From assembly GCF_009739515.1 (NCBI RefSeq), contig NZ_CP046535.1, positions 3,224,001-3,288,000 on the forward strand: 64,000 bases of DNA. The letters are read 5' to 3'. This document shows positions 56,221-64,000 of this stretch, in pieces. The notes below the pieces were generated by a model. The model made no database searches, was not told where the DNA came from, and saw nothing but the letters and a program-made list of their open reading frames with translations. This stretch comes from Sphingomonas profundi. Its GTDB lineage: Bacteria > Pseudomonadota > Alphaproteobacteria > Sphingomonadales > Sphingomonadaceae. The first letter of the stretch is position 1, and the number at the start of each line of letters is the position of its first letter. Both the position numbers and the translations under genes were made by a program.

Positions 56221-57270
56221 ATGACGCACGGTGCCACGGCCAGGACGATGCTCGCGCTGTCTGCGGCGCTCGCCGCCCTGACGGGATGCGGGCGCGAGCC
56301 GAAGGCGGCGACGCCCGCCGGCTACATGGTCTATGCCACCAACGAGCGATCGGGCGACGTGACGATCATCGACGGCGCCACGCGCAAGGTGGTCGCCACG
56401 GTGCCGGTGGGCAAGCGGCCGCGCGGCATCCGCCTGTCGCCGGACGGGACGACGCTGGTGATCGCGCTCAGCGGCTCGCCCATCGCCGGGCCGAGCGTCG
56501 ACGAGAGCAGACTGCCGCCGCCGGACAAGAGCGCGGACGGCATCGCCCTGTTCGACGTCGCCAGCCGCAAGGTGGTGCGCGTGGTGCGCGGCGTCTCCGA
56601 TCCGGAACAGGCGGTGATCTCGGCCGACGGACGCATCTTCGTCGCCAGCGAGGATAGCGGCCGGGCGATCGTGCTCGATGCGAAGACGGGCCGCACGCTC
56701 GCCGCGATCGCCGTGGGCGGCGAGCCGGAGGGCGTGGCGATCGGCGCCGACGGCACCCGCGCCTGGTTCACCTCCGAGAGCGACGGCGCGGTCACGGTGG
56801 TGGACACCGCCACCCTGAAGCCGCTGGCGACGATCCCGGCCGGGCAGCGGCCGCGCAACGTGGCCTTCTCGCCGGACGGGGCGACGGCCTGGGTCGCCGG
56901 CGAGGCGGACGGGCTGCTGAGCGCGATCGACACGCGCACGCTGCGCGTCTCGCGATCGAAGGTGCTGGCGGGGAACGGCGTGAAGCCGATGGGCATCGCA
57001 CCCTCGCCGGACGGCGCCCGGCTCTACATCTCCACCGGCCGCGGCGGCACGGTGCTGGCGGTTGACAGCGCCACGCTGGCGGTGGCCGGCACGGCGCCGG
57101 CGGGCAAGCGGCCGTGGGGCATCGCGGCGAGCCCCGACGGGCGGCTGCTCTACACCGCCAACGGCCCCTCGAACGACGTGAGCGTCATCGACAGCAGGAC
57201 GATGCGGGCGGCCGCGACGATCCCGGCGGGCGCCGGCCCATGGGGGATCGCGGTGGCGCCGGCGCGATGA
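56221..57270 (+). CDS. YncE/YVTN-type beta-propeller lipoprotein
   Basis: 349 residues. Lipobox LTGC at ~19-22 (ALAALTGCGREPKAA) after a short hydrophobic signal marks a lipoprotein. About seven repeats follow, each with a S/N-x-DVTIID, VPVGKRPRGIRLSPDGTTL-like pattern (also VAVGGEPEGVAIGADGT, IPAGQRPRNVAFSPDGA, APAGKRPWGIAASPDGR), i.e. a YVTN/NHL-like propeller. PQQ-dependent alcohol oxidation clusters often hold such proteins, but none is here. Binding or scaffold role in the periplasm likely. Begins 25 bases after the DUF1338 gene. Confidence 0.88.
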   Translation: MTHGATARTMLALSAALAALTGCGREPKAATPAGYMVYATNERSGDVTIIDGATRKVVATVPVGKRPRGIRLSPDGTTLVIALSGSPIAGPSVDESRLPPPDKSADGIALFDVASRKVVRVVRGVSDPEQAVISADGRIFVASEDSGRAIVLDAKTGRTLAAIAVGGEPEGVAIGADGTRAWFTSESDGAVTVVDTATLKPLATIPAGQRPRNVAFSPDGATAWVAGEADGLLSAIDTRTLRVSRSKVLAGNGVKPMGIAPSPDGARLYISTGRGGTVLAVDSATLAVAGTAPAGKRPWGIAASPDGRLLYTANGPSNDVSVIDSRTMRAAATIPAGAGPWGIAVAPAR

Positions 57271-57295
57271 CGCGGGTGGGGCGGAGAGCCTTCGC

Positions 57296-57427
57296 TCAGC
57301 CGATCAGGCGCTGCACCATGCCGAGCATGCCCGCCCACAGGGCGCCGGAGAGGCCCATGCCGATCAGCAGGCCGCGCAGCCCGTCCACATCCTGACGTCG
57401 CGCCGCACTTCTCCGTTCGCAAGCCAT
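57296..57427 (-). CDS. Possible 43-residue single-pass membrane protein
   Basis: From ATG 57427: MACERRSAARRQDVDG then a glycine-rich hydrophobic helix (LLIGMGLSGALWAGMLGMVQ) and RLIG. A basic head and one helix are what a real small membrane protein would show, and GGGATGG lies upstream, but there is no homology evidence. An upstream ATG (57514) is in frame. It is convergent with the beta-propeller gene. Confidence 0.45.
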   Translation of the reverse strand: MACERRSAARRQDVDGLRGLLIGMGLSGALWAGMLGMVQRLIG

Positions 57428-57555
57428 CCGCATCCATCCCAGGCGGCCCGTCAAACGCGGGCCTCGCGATACGATGTCCCATTCCGGGGCAAATGGCGAT
57501 TGCGTGATATGCAAGCTTCCCCGCCACGCCTTTGACCCGCCAAGCTACGAGGGGT

Positions 57556-58344
57556 TCATCCCGTCTCCACCACGCGCACGTCGTGCCGCGCGCAGGCGTC
57601 GCGCAGGGCCGCGTCCTCCAGCCGGTCGGTGACGAAATAGTCGATCGCGTCCAGCCGGGCGATCCGCACCGGCGCCGAGCGGCCCACCTTGGAACCGTCC
57701 GCCACCAGGATCACCTGCCGCGCGTTGCGCAGGATCGTCTGGGAGACCTGCACCTCGTCCACCGCGAAATCCAGCAGGCTGCCGTCGCCGTCGATCGCCG
57801 AGGCGCCGATCAGCGCGAAATCCACCTTGAAGCTGGCGATGAACTGCATCGCCAGCGCCCCCACCACCGCGCGATCGGCCAGCCGCACCTGCCCGCCGAC
57901 CACGACCGTCTGGATCGCGGGCGCACCGTTCAGCATATCGATCACGTTGAGGTTGTTCGAGATCACCATCAGGTCGCGGTGACGCAGCAGGTGGCTGGCC
58001 ACCGCCTCCGTCGTCGTGCCGATGTTGACGAACAGCGATGCGCCATCCGGGATCAGCGCCGCCGCCGCCGCGCCGATCGCGGCCTTGGCGCCGGTCGCCA
58101 CCGTGCGCCGCATGTCGTAGGCGATATTGTCCACGCCGGAGGTGACGACGGCTCCGCCATGCACGCGCGACAGCATCGACCGGCGCGCGAGCACGTTCAG
58201 ATCCTTGCGGATCGTCTGCGGCGTCACCGCCAGGCGGGCGGCCAGATCGTCCACCGTGACGCTGCCGGTGCCGCGGGCGAGTTCCAGGATGCGTCGCTGG
58301 CGCGCGGCCACCGCCTCCGCCCCGCTCTCCGCCATGTCAGCCAC
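57556..58344 (-). CDS. glpR: Glycerol-3-phosphate regulon repressor, DeoR family
   Basis: 262 residues. DeoR-type winged helix at ~15-70 (RQRRILELARGTGSVTVDDL, AARLAVTPQTIRKDLNVLA, HGGAVV) and a sugar-phosphate isomerase-like sensor domain (DGASLFVNIGTTTEAVASHL; ILVADGSKVGRSAPVRI). It lies 3 bases after glpD in one operon and faces glpK, which supports the GlpR call. Repression should be lifted by glycerol 3-phosphate. Palindromic candidate operators are at 59976-60050. Confidence 0.93.
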   Translation of the reverse strand: MADMAESGAEAVAARQRRILELARGTGSVTVDDLAARLAVTPQTIRKDLNVLARRSMLSRVHGGAVVTSGVDNIAYDMRRTVATGAKAAIGAAAAALIPDGASLFVNIGTTTEAVASHLLRHRDLMVISNNLNVIDMLNGAPAIQTVVVGGQVRLADRAVVGALAMQFIASFKVDFALIGASAIDGDGSLLDFAVDEVQVSQTILRNARQVILVADGSKVGRSAPVRIARLDAIDYFVTDRLEDAALRDACARHDVRVVETG

Positions 58345-58347
58345 GGG

Positions 58348-59931
58348 TCAGGAGACGATCGACAAAGCAGGGCGGCCCGTGGCGGCGGGCCGGCCGGCCA
58401 GATAGGCGTCCACCGCCGCCGCCGCGCCGGCGGGCACGTGCAGGCCCAGCTTGCTGCGGCGGAACAGGATGTCCTCCGCCGAGGAGGCCCACTCCCGCTC
58501 CACCAGATAGTCGATCTCGCGCGCGTACAGGTCGGCGCCGAAGTGGCGGCCGAGATCGTCCACCGTGCGCGCCGTGCCGAGCAGCGCCTCGCTGGCGGTG
58601 CCATAGGCGCGGGCGAGGCGCCGCAGCAGCGTCTCCGGCAGGCCCGGATGGCGGCCGGCGAGCCCTGCGAGCCAGGCGTCGAAATCGGCGTCCGGCATGT
58701 CGCCGCCCGGCAGCACCGCGCCCGCCGTCCACGCCGGCCCGGCCTGCGGGAAGAAGGGCGCCAGCTGCCGCAGCGCATGTTCGGCCAGCTTGCGATAGGT
58801 GGTGATCTTGCCGCCGAAGATGCTGAGCAGCGGCGCGCGATCCTCGCCGCCGTCGAGATCCAGCACATAGTCGCGCGTCACGGCCGAGGCGTTGGCCGCC
58901 TGGTCGTCGTAGAGCGGGCGGATGCCGGAATAGGTCCAGACGATGTCGGCCGGCGTGGTCGGCCGGGTGAAGTAGCGCGTCGCCGTCTCGCACAGATAGG
59001 CGATCTCGCCCTCGTCGATCGTCGCGCGGCCGGGCGCGCCTTCCCACGGCAGGTCGGTGGTGCCGACGAGGGTGAAGCGGCCCTGATAGGGGATGGCGAA
59101 CACCACGCGCCTGTCCGGATTCTGCAGCAGGAAGGCGTGATCGCCCTCGTACAGGCGCGGCACGACGATGTGGCTGCCCTTCACCAGCCGCACGCCCCCG
59201 TCGCGCGCCGCCCCCTTGTCACGCGGCGCCCCCTTGTCGCGCGCCGCCTCGCTCGCCCGGCCGATCACGTCCGCCACCCACGGCCCGGCGGCGTTGACGA
59301 TGCCGCGCGCGCTGATCGTGCGGGTGCCGGCGGCATCGGCGATCGTCGCGATCCATCCCTGCCCCTGCCGGCGCGCCTCCACCAGCCGGGTGTGCGTCAT
59401 CACCGCCGCGCCGCGATCGGCCGCGTCGCGGGCGTTCAGCACCACCAGCCGGCTGTCCTCCACCCAGCAGTCCGAATAGACGAACGCCTTGGCCTTGCCC
59501 GGCTTCAGCCCCGCACCCAGCGGGTCGCGATCGAGCGACACGGTGCGGGTGGCCGGCAGCGCCTTCCGTCCGCCGAGATGATCGTAGATGAACAGGCCGA
59601 GCCGCACGAGCCAGGCCGGGCGCGGCGCGTTCGTCTGCGGCAGCACGAAGCGCAGCGGCCAGATGATGTGCGGCGCCATGCGCCACAGCCGCTCCCGCTC
59701 GATCAGCGCCTCCCGCACCAGGCGGAACTCGCCATATTCCAGGTAGCGCAGGCCGCCGTGGATCAGCTTGGTGGAGGCCGACGAGGTGTGGCTGGCGAGA
59801 TCGTCCTGCTCGACGAGGGCGACCGAGAGGCCGCGGCCCGCCGCGTCGCGGGCGATGCCGGCGCCGTTGATGCCGCCGCCGACGATCAGCAGGTCGACAT
59901 CGTGCCGCACGGGCGGGGGGGACTGGCTCAT
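58348..59931 (-). CDS. glpD: Glycerol-3-phosphate dehydrogenase (FAD, aerobic)
   Basis: 527 residues. The FAD motif VDLLIVGGGINGAGIARDAAG (VDLLIVGGGINGAGIARDA) is at the N-terminus, followed by SASTKLIHGGLRYLEYGEFR, GIVNAAGPWVADV and SGIRPLYDD, FGGKITTYRKLAEHAL. It oxidises glycerol 3-phosphate to DHAP and passes electrons to ubiquinone at the membrane. A low-complexity duplication ARDKGAPRDKGAARDGG lies near residue 230. The frame is open far upstream through the opposite strand of glpK, but the conserved protein starts at ATG 59931. Confidence 0.96.
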   Translation of the reverse strand: MSQSPPPVRHDVDLLIVGGGINGAGIARDAAGRGLSVALVEQDDLASHTSSASTKLIHGGLRYLEYGEFRLVREALIERERLWRMAPHIIWPLRFVLPQTNAPRPAWLVRLGLFIYDHLGGRKALPATRTVSLDRDPLGAGLKPGKAKAFVYSDCWVEDSRLVVLNARDAADRGAAVMTHTRLVEARRQGQGWIATIADAAGTRTISARGIVNAAGPWVADVIGRASEAARDKGAPRDKGAARDGGVRLVKGSHIVVPRLYEGDHAFLLQNPDRRVVFAIPYQGRFTLVGTTDLPWEGAPGRATIDEGEIAYLCETATRYFTRPTTPADIVWTYSGIRPLYDDQAANASAVTRDYVLDLDGGEDRAPLLSIFGGKITTYRKLAEHALRQLAPFFPQAGPAWTAGAVLPGGDMPDADFDAWLAGLAGRHPGLPETLLRRLARAYGTASEALLGTARTVDDLGRHFGADLYAREIDYLVEREWASSAEDILFRRSKLGLHVPAGAAAAVDAYLAGRPAATGRPALSIVS

Positions 59932-59975
59932 GATGGCATCCTGCTGCGACGCGCAAGCTTGCGCGCCGATTCGGG

Positions 59976-60050
59976 TTCGAGTGAAGCTGAAACGGCTATG
60001 GATGCCGACGAACGAACTTTCAAACGAAAGCGTTGACGTTCGCTCGAAAC
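59976..60050. promoter_or_regulatory. Candidate GlpR operator region between glpD and glpK
   Basis: The 153-base divergent gap holds three related palindrome-like sites: TTCGAGTGAA (59976-59985), CTTTCAAACGAAAG (60017-60030) and GTTCGCTCGAAAC (60038-60050). They share TTCG/CGAA-type half sites as in known GlpR operators. Assignment is by position and symmetry; a footprint or motif comparison across species is needed. Confidence 0.45.
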
Positions 60051-60084
60051 GGACCCAGGAAGACGGCAGAGGAGAGACGCGCGC

Positions 60085-61614
60085 ATGGCCGAGCCCACCC
60101 ACATCCTCGCGATCGATCAGGGGACAACCTCCACGCGGGCGATCGTCTTCGATCACGCGGCGAGGCCCGTCGCCGTGGCGCAGGCCGAGTTCGCCCAGCA
60201 TTATCCCCGCCCCGGCTGGGTGGAACATGATCCGGAGGATATCTGGCGCGACACGCTGGCGACCGCGCGCGAGGCGATCGCGACAAGCGGCGTCGGCGCG
60301 GCCGGCATCGCCGGCATCGGCATCACCAACCAGCGCGAGACGGTGGTGGTGTGGGATCGCGCGACCGGCGCCGCGATCCACCCGGCGATCGTCTGGCAGG
60401 ATCGGCGGACCGCCTCCGTTTGCGCCCGGCTGAAGGCGGACGGGCACGAGGCCATGGTGCGCGAGAAGACCGGCCTGCTCCTCGATCCCTATTTCTCCGC
60501 GACGAAGCTCGCCTGGATCCTGGATGCGGTGCCCGGCGCGCGCGACCGCGCCGAACGCGGCGAGCTGGCCTTCGGCACGATCGACAGCTTCCTGCTGTGG
60601 CGCCTCACCGGCGGCGCCGTGCACGCGACGGACGTCACCAACGCCAGCCGCACCCTGCTGTTCGACATCCACGCGCAGCAATGGGACGAGGCGCTGTGCC
60701 GCCTGTTCGGCATACCCGCCGCGCTGCTGCCGGCGGTGCACGACAACAGCCACCTGTTCGGCACCACGGCGGACGGGCTGTTCGACGCCGCGATACCCGT
60801 TGCCGGCATGGTCGGCGATCAGCAGGCGGCGCTGTTCGGCCAGGCGTGCTTCACCGCCGGCATGGCCAAATCGACCTACGGCACCGGCTGCTTCGTGCTG
60901 CTGAACACCGGCGAGGCGCCGGTGGCATCGGCCCACCGCCTGCTCACCACGCCGGCCTACCGGCTGAACGGGCGCATGACCTACGCGCTGGAGGGATCGA
61001 TCTTCGCCGCCGGCGCCGCCGTGAAGTGGCTGCGCGACGGCATCGGCGTGATCACCCACGCGCGCGAGACGAACGACATGGCGACGCAGGTGCCGGACAG
61101 CCACGGCGTCTACATGGTGCCCGCCTTCGTCGGGCTGGGCGCGCCGCACTGGGATCCGGATGCGCGCGGCGCCATCTTCGGCCTCACCTTCGGCGCGACA
61201 CAGGCGCATCTGGCGCGCGCGGCGCTGGAGGCGGTGGGCTATCAGACGCTCGATCTCGCCGATGCGATGATCGCCGACGGGGCGGAGGCGTTCGCCACGA
61301 TGCGGGTGGATGGCGGCATGGCCGCGAACGACTGGCTGTGCCAGTTCCTCGCCGACCTGCTCGGCGTGGCAGTGGAGCGGCCGGTGCACCTGGAGACGAC
61401 GGCGCTGGGCGCCGCCTTCCACGCGGGCCTGGCCGTCGGCCTGTGGCCCGATCTGGACGCGCTGGCGAAGACCTGGGCGCGCGGCGACTGCTTCGAGCCG
61501 CAGATGGACGCCGCGCGGCGCGACACGCTGATCGCCGGCTGGCAGGACGCCGTCGCGAAGACGCTGACGGGTGCGGCGGCGGGGGCTGCGGCGGAGACTT
61601 CGCCGCACCGTTGA
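60085..61614 (+). CDS. glpK: Glycerol kinase
   Basis: 509 residues, standard length. [20 protein letters not shown] (phosphate loop), [54 protein letters not shown] and [20 protein letters not shown] are typical FGGY-kinase motifs. ATP + glycerol to glycerol 3-phosphate, feeding GlpD. ATG 60085 has GAGGAGAG upstream. No glpF facilitator is in the window. Confidence 0.97.
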   Translation: MAEPTHILAIDQGTTSTRAIVFDHAARPVAVAQAEFAQHYPRPGWVEHDPEDIWRDTLATAREAIATSGVGAAGIAGIGITNQRETVVVWDRATGAAIHPAIVWQDRRTASVCARLKADGHEAMVREKTGLLLDPYFSATKLAWILDAVPGARDRAERGELAFGTIDSFLLWRLTGGAVHATDVTNASRTLLFDIHAQQWDEALCRLFGIPAALLPAVHDNSHLFGTTADGLFDAAIPVAGMVGDQQAALFGQACFTAGMAKSTYGTGCFVLLNTGEAPVASAHRLLTTPAYRLNGRMTYALEGSIFAAGAAVKWLRDGIGVITHARETNDMATQVPDSHGVYMVPAFVGLGAPHWDPDARGAIFGLTFGATQAHLARAALEAVGYQTLDLADAMIADGAEAFATMRVDGGMAANDWLCQFLADLLGVAVERPVHLETTALGAAFHAGLAVGLWPDLDALAKTWARGDCFEPQMDAARRDTLIAGWQDAVAKTLTGAAAGAAAETSPHR

Positions 61615-61666
61615 CACGCGCGCCCGCGTGGGGATGGGATCGCGGGCCGCACCGCCGGAGGGCCGC

Positions 61667-62596
61667 ATGAACATACCGGGCACGCCGACGCTCGATCAGC
61701 TGCGCCTGTTCCTGGCGATCGTCGATTGCGGCAGCTTCGCGGCCGCCGGGCGGCGGCTGAACCGCGCCGTCTCCGTCGTCAGCTACGGCATCGCCAATCT
61801 GGAAGCGCAGCTCGGCGTGCCGCTGTTCGATCGCGCCGGCACGCGCCGGCCGACCCTGACGGAGGCCGGGCGCGCGGTGCTGGCGGAGGCGCGCGCCGTG
61901 GCGCAGGGCGTCGATGGCCTCCGCGCCACGGTGAAGGGGCTGCTGGACGGGCTGGAGGCGGAGGTGAACCTGGCGGTGGACGTGATGCTGCCGGCGCCCC
62001 GGCTGGGGCGGGTGCTGCGCGATTTCGCCGCCGCCTTTCCCACCGTCACCTTGCGCCTGCACGTCGAGGCGCTGGGCGCGGTGACGGCGCTGGTGCTGGA
62101 CGGCAAGGCGGTTATCGGCATCTCCGGCCCGCTGGCGATCGGCACGGCGGAGATCGAGGCGGTGGCGGCCGGGCTGGTGGCGATGGTGCCGGTGGCGGCG
62201 CCCGATCATCCGCTCGCCCGCATGGCGCCGATCGCTCCGGGCGCGACGCGCGACCATGTCCAGCTGGTGCTGACCGATCGCTCGCCGCTGACGACGGGCC
62301 GCGACTTCTCGGTGATGAGCCCGCGCACCTGGCGGCTGGCCGATCTCGGCGCCAAGCATGCGCTGCTGCGCGAGGGGATCGGCTGGGGCAACATGCCGCT
62401 GGGCCTGATCGAGCCGGATCTAGTCGCCGGCACGCTCGTGCGGCTGGAGCTGCCGGAGCAGACGGGCGGCCTCTACCGCTTCTCCGGCATATGGCGGCGG
62501 GACGTGCCGCCGGGGCCGGCGGCGGGCTGGCTGCTGCGCCAGTTCATCGAACGCGGCCGGCAGGATGGCGACACGCCCGGCATGGCAGATGTATGA
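61667..62596 (+). CDS. LysR-family transcriptional regulator
   Basis: 309 residues from ATG 61667 (GGAGGG 6 bases upstream). LysR winged helix at ~8-65 (LDQLRLFLAIVDCGSFAAAG, RRLNRAVSVVSYGIANLEAQ, LGVPLFDRAGTRRPTLTEAG). The C-terminal effector domain follows (AEVNLAVDVMLPAPRLGRVL ... GWGNMPLGLIEPDLVAGTLV). Activator or repressor of unknown target; it starts 52 bases after glpK on the same strand and may be co-transcribed, yet glp control is normally by GlpR. Confidence 0.92.
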   Translation: MNIPGTPTLDQLRLFLAIVDCGSFAAAGRRLNRAVSVVSYGIANLEAQLGVPLFDRAGTRRPTLTEAGRAVLAEARAVAQGVDGLRATVKGLLDGLEAEVNLAVDVMLPAPRLGRVLRDFAAAFPTVTLRLHVEALGAVTALVLDGKAVIGISGPLAIGTAEIEAVAAGLVAMVPVAAPDHPLARMAPIAPGATRDHVQLVLTDRSPLTTGRDFSVMSPRTWRLADLGAKHALLREGIGWGNMPLGLIEPDLVAGTLVRLELPEQTGGLYRFSGIWRRDVPPGPAAGWLLRQFIERGRQDGDTPGMADV

Positions 62597-62779
62597 GGCC
62601 GCCGGGTCGTAAAACCGTGCCGCTCTACTCTCCGTCCGGGGCGACTATCGCCGAATAGGCGTACCCTGTCGCCGACATGTCGGCTCCGCGACTTCGCCGC
62701 CGCGCATGGCCACGCCGAAAAGTCGGTCGTTTTCTCTTTGGTAAGTTGCTGGTGGCATGAGCGATGCGACCCATACGCC

Positions 62780-64000
62780 ATGCCAGCATCCCCGCCCCCC
62801 CGCCGGACCGGTTCCACCAGGCTGAATGCGCGGCTTCTCGCGCTGGCGATCGGCGTCGCCTGCGTCCTCAGCATGCTGATGCTGCTCGATCCGATCGAGA
62901 CCGGCATCCGCGTGCTGCGCGACAAGATCCGCAGCCACCCGGCCAGCGGTTCGGTGGTCGTCGTCGCGCTGGACGATCGCAGCCTGGCCGAGATCGGCGA
63001 GGCGCCGTGGCCGCACGCCGCCGTGGCGACGATGCTCACCCGCCTGACCGCGGCGGGCGCCCGGCGGGTGGAGATCGACCTCGATCTCTCGGCCGGCCGG
63101 TCCGCCGGCGACGCCAGCCTGCCGGTGGCGATGCGGGCCGCACAAGGCAGGGTGATCCTGCCGGCGCGATTCGCCGTCGATCACGTCACCGGCCAGCCGT
63201 CGTACATGCGTCCGCCGGCATCGCTGGCGCGATTCGCCACCATCGCCAACACCAACATCTGGGTGCAGCGCGGCGGCAACGTCTGGTACATGCCCTATGC
63301 CGTTTCGAGCCAAGGGGCGGTGCTGCCCTCGCTCGCCGCGCTGCTCGGCGGCGTGGCCGGCCAGCCCGGCGATCTCTACCCGATCGACTATGCGATCGAC
63401 CTGCGATCGATCCCGGTGATCAGCGCCGCCGACATCGTCGCGGGTCGCTGGCGACCGGCCGATGTTGCCGGCAAGGACGTGCTGATCGGCCAGACCTCGT
63501 CGGCCAGCCAGCGTTACTTCGCCCCCGGCTACGGTCTCGCGCCGGGCATCTTCGTGCATGCGGTGGCGATCGAGACGCTGCGCGGCGGCCGGCCGGTTGC
63601 GCTCGGCTGGCCGTGGACGATCGCCTTCGCCGCGCTGGTGGCCGGCCTGTTCCTGTTCGCCCGCCACCGGGCCGCCGCGCGCACCGTGCTGGCGGCGGGG
63701 GCGCTTATGCTGCTGATCGTGCCGATCGTGCTGGAACGGTTCCACATCTTCACCGCGATCACGCCCGGCCTCTCGCTGCTGGCCATCGTCGCCGGCGCGC
63801 GGCTGTGGACGAACTTCCGCCGATCGTACCAGGCGCGCGGCACGACGAACCCGATCTCCGGCCTGCCCAACCTGCAGGCGCTGCGGCAGGCGGCGATCGT
63901 CTCCACCAACACGGTCGTCATGGCGCGCATCCTGAACTTCGCCGAGGCGCTGACCGCGCTGCCGCCCGATTCGGAGCGGGACATGGTGAACCAGATCGTC
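62780..64000 (+). CDS. CHASE2-domain membrane signalling protein, degenerate GGDEF start (3' end outside window)
   Basis: 407 residues visible from ATG 62780, open to the window edge. Ser/Pro/Arg N-terminus, first helix (LLALAIGVACVLSMLMLLDP), an extracytoplasmic CHASE2 domain (SVVVVALDDRSLAEIGEAPW, AAGARRVEIDLDL, AADIVAGRWRPADVAGKDVL, GIFVHAVAIETL), then three helices (WPWTIAFAALVAGLFLFARH etc.). After these comes TTNPISGLPNLQALRQAA, which mirrors the DxLTGLPNRxAF start of GGDEF domains with key residues changed, followed by MARILNFAEALTALPPDSER. An EAL domain may follow. Likely a c-di-GMP-related sensor. The start has no clear Shine-Dalgarno. Confidence 0.8.
   Translation, partial: MPASPPPRRTGSTRLNARLLALAIGVACVLSMLMLLDPIETGIRVLRDKIRSHPASGSVVVVALDDRSLAEIGEAPWPHAAVATMLTRLTAAGARRVEIDLDLSAGRSAGDASLPVAMRAAQGRVILPARFAVDHVTGQPSYMRPPASLARFATIANTNIWVQRGGNVWYMPYAVSSQGAVLPSLAALLGGVAGQPGDLYPIDYAIDLRSIPVISAADIVAGRWRPADVAGKDVLIGQTSSASQRYFAPGYGLAPGIFVHAVAIETLRGGRPVALGWPWTIAFAALVAGLFLFARHRAAARTVLAAGALMLLIVPIVLERFHIFTAITPGLSLLAIVAGARLWTNFRRSYQARGTTNPISGLPNLQALRQAAIVSTNTVVMARILNFAEALTALPPDSERDMVNQIV

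Noticed and set aside
59932-61683. Upstream extension of the glpD frame (up to 1111 codons in all) antisense to glpK
   Set aside because: GlpK is unmistakable on the plus strand; the GlpD FAD motif begins just after ATG 59931, and the extension is compositionally a shadow.
62625-62660. FliA promoter for the CHASE2 gene (GCCGAATA near 62650)
   Set aside because: No TAAA-type -35 element at the right distance.

Overview
The window is a 64 kb piece of a GC-rich alphaproteobacterial chromosome. It is most likely from a Sphingomonas-like member of the Sphingomonadales; this is inferred from gene content and gene order, not from a marker search. Supporting points are an alphaproteobacterial aa3 oxidase cluster with ctaG and SURF1 next to thrC, the hisS-prfA-prmC-DUF4167 order, DUF2339 and DUF1345 proteins, and dense coding with many 1- and 4-base gene overlaps. 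No tRNA, rRNA, CRISPR array, insertion sequence or prophage was recognised.

Positions 1-18.4 kb hold a flagellar cluster. It opens with the C-terminal end of a flagellin. A long leftward block reads motA-like, motB-like, flgA, flgM, flgN-like, flhA, flhG, fliA. A divergent rightward block reads flgB-C-D-E-F, flgG-H-I-J-K-L and then a second motA-motB pair. Sigma-54 type -24/-12 promoters (TGGCACG-N4-TTGCT or close) sit before flhA, flgA, flgB and flgG, so the rod/hook genes look like at least two transcription units. flhF is absent from its usual place and FlhG lacks the N-terminal segment that activates FlhF. Two dissimilar stator pairs are present.

Positions 18.4-25.4 kb carry a cupredoxin-like protein, the CcmAB haem exporter pair with a zinc-protease-like protein, PhhB, a two-gene glycine-betaine/choline-type ABC transporter whose second gene fuses permease and binding protein, a soluble-looking lytic transglycosylase and a MAPEG protein. 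Positions 25.4-35.5 kb (leftward) are an rRNA methyltransferase, an M16 protease, thrC, SURF1, a DUF3291 protein and the aa3 cytochrome oxidase operon ctaC-ctaD-ctaB-(43 aa protein)-ctaG-ctaE.

Positions 35.7-40.8 kb (rightward) are pyrE, a serine hydrolase, pdxJ, acpS, lepB and an AI-2E-family transporter. Positions 41-52.2 kb contain an FKBP isomerase with a Gly/Met tail, rpsU, DUF2339, a class II aldolase, DUF4167, the prmC-prfA-hisS translation genes, ppa, an SMR transporter and DUF1345. Positions 52.4-64 kb contain an RNase H-like protein, an ABC exporter, a DUF1338 (2-oxoadipate dioxygenase-type) enzyme, a beta-propeller lipoprotein, the glycerol genes glpD-glpR divergent from glpK, a LysR regulator and the start of a CHASE2 membrane signalling protein cut by the window end.

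The non-coding DNA is unusually rich in palindromic repeats: REP-like hairpins, two bracketed inverted-repeat elements, and a 30-base tandem array at 46.8 kb.
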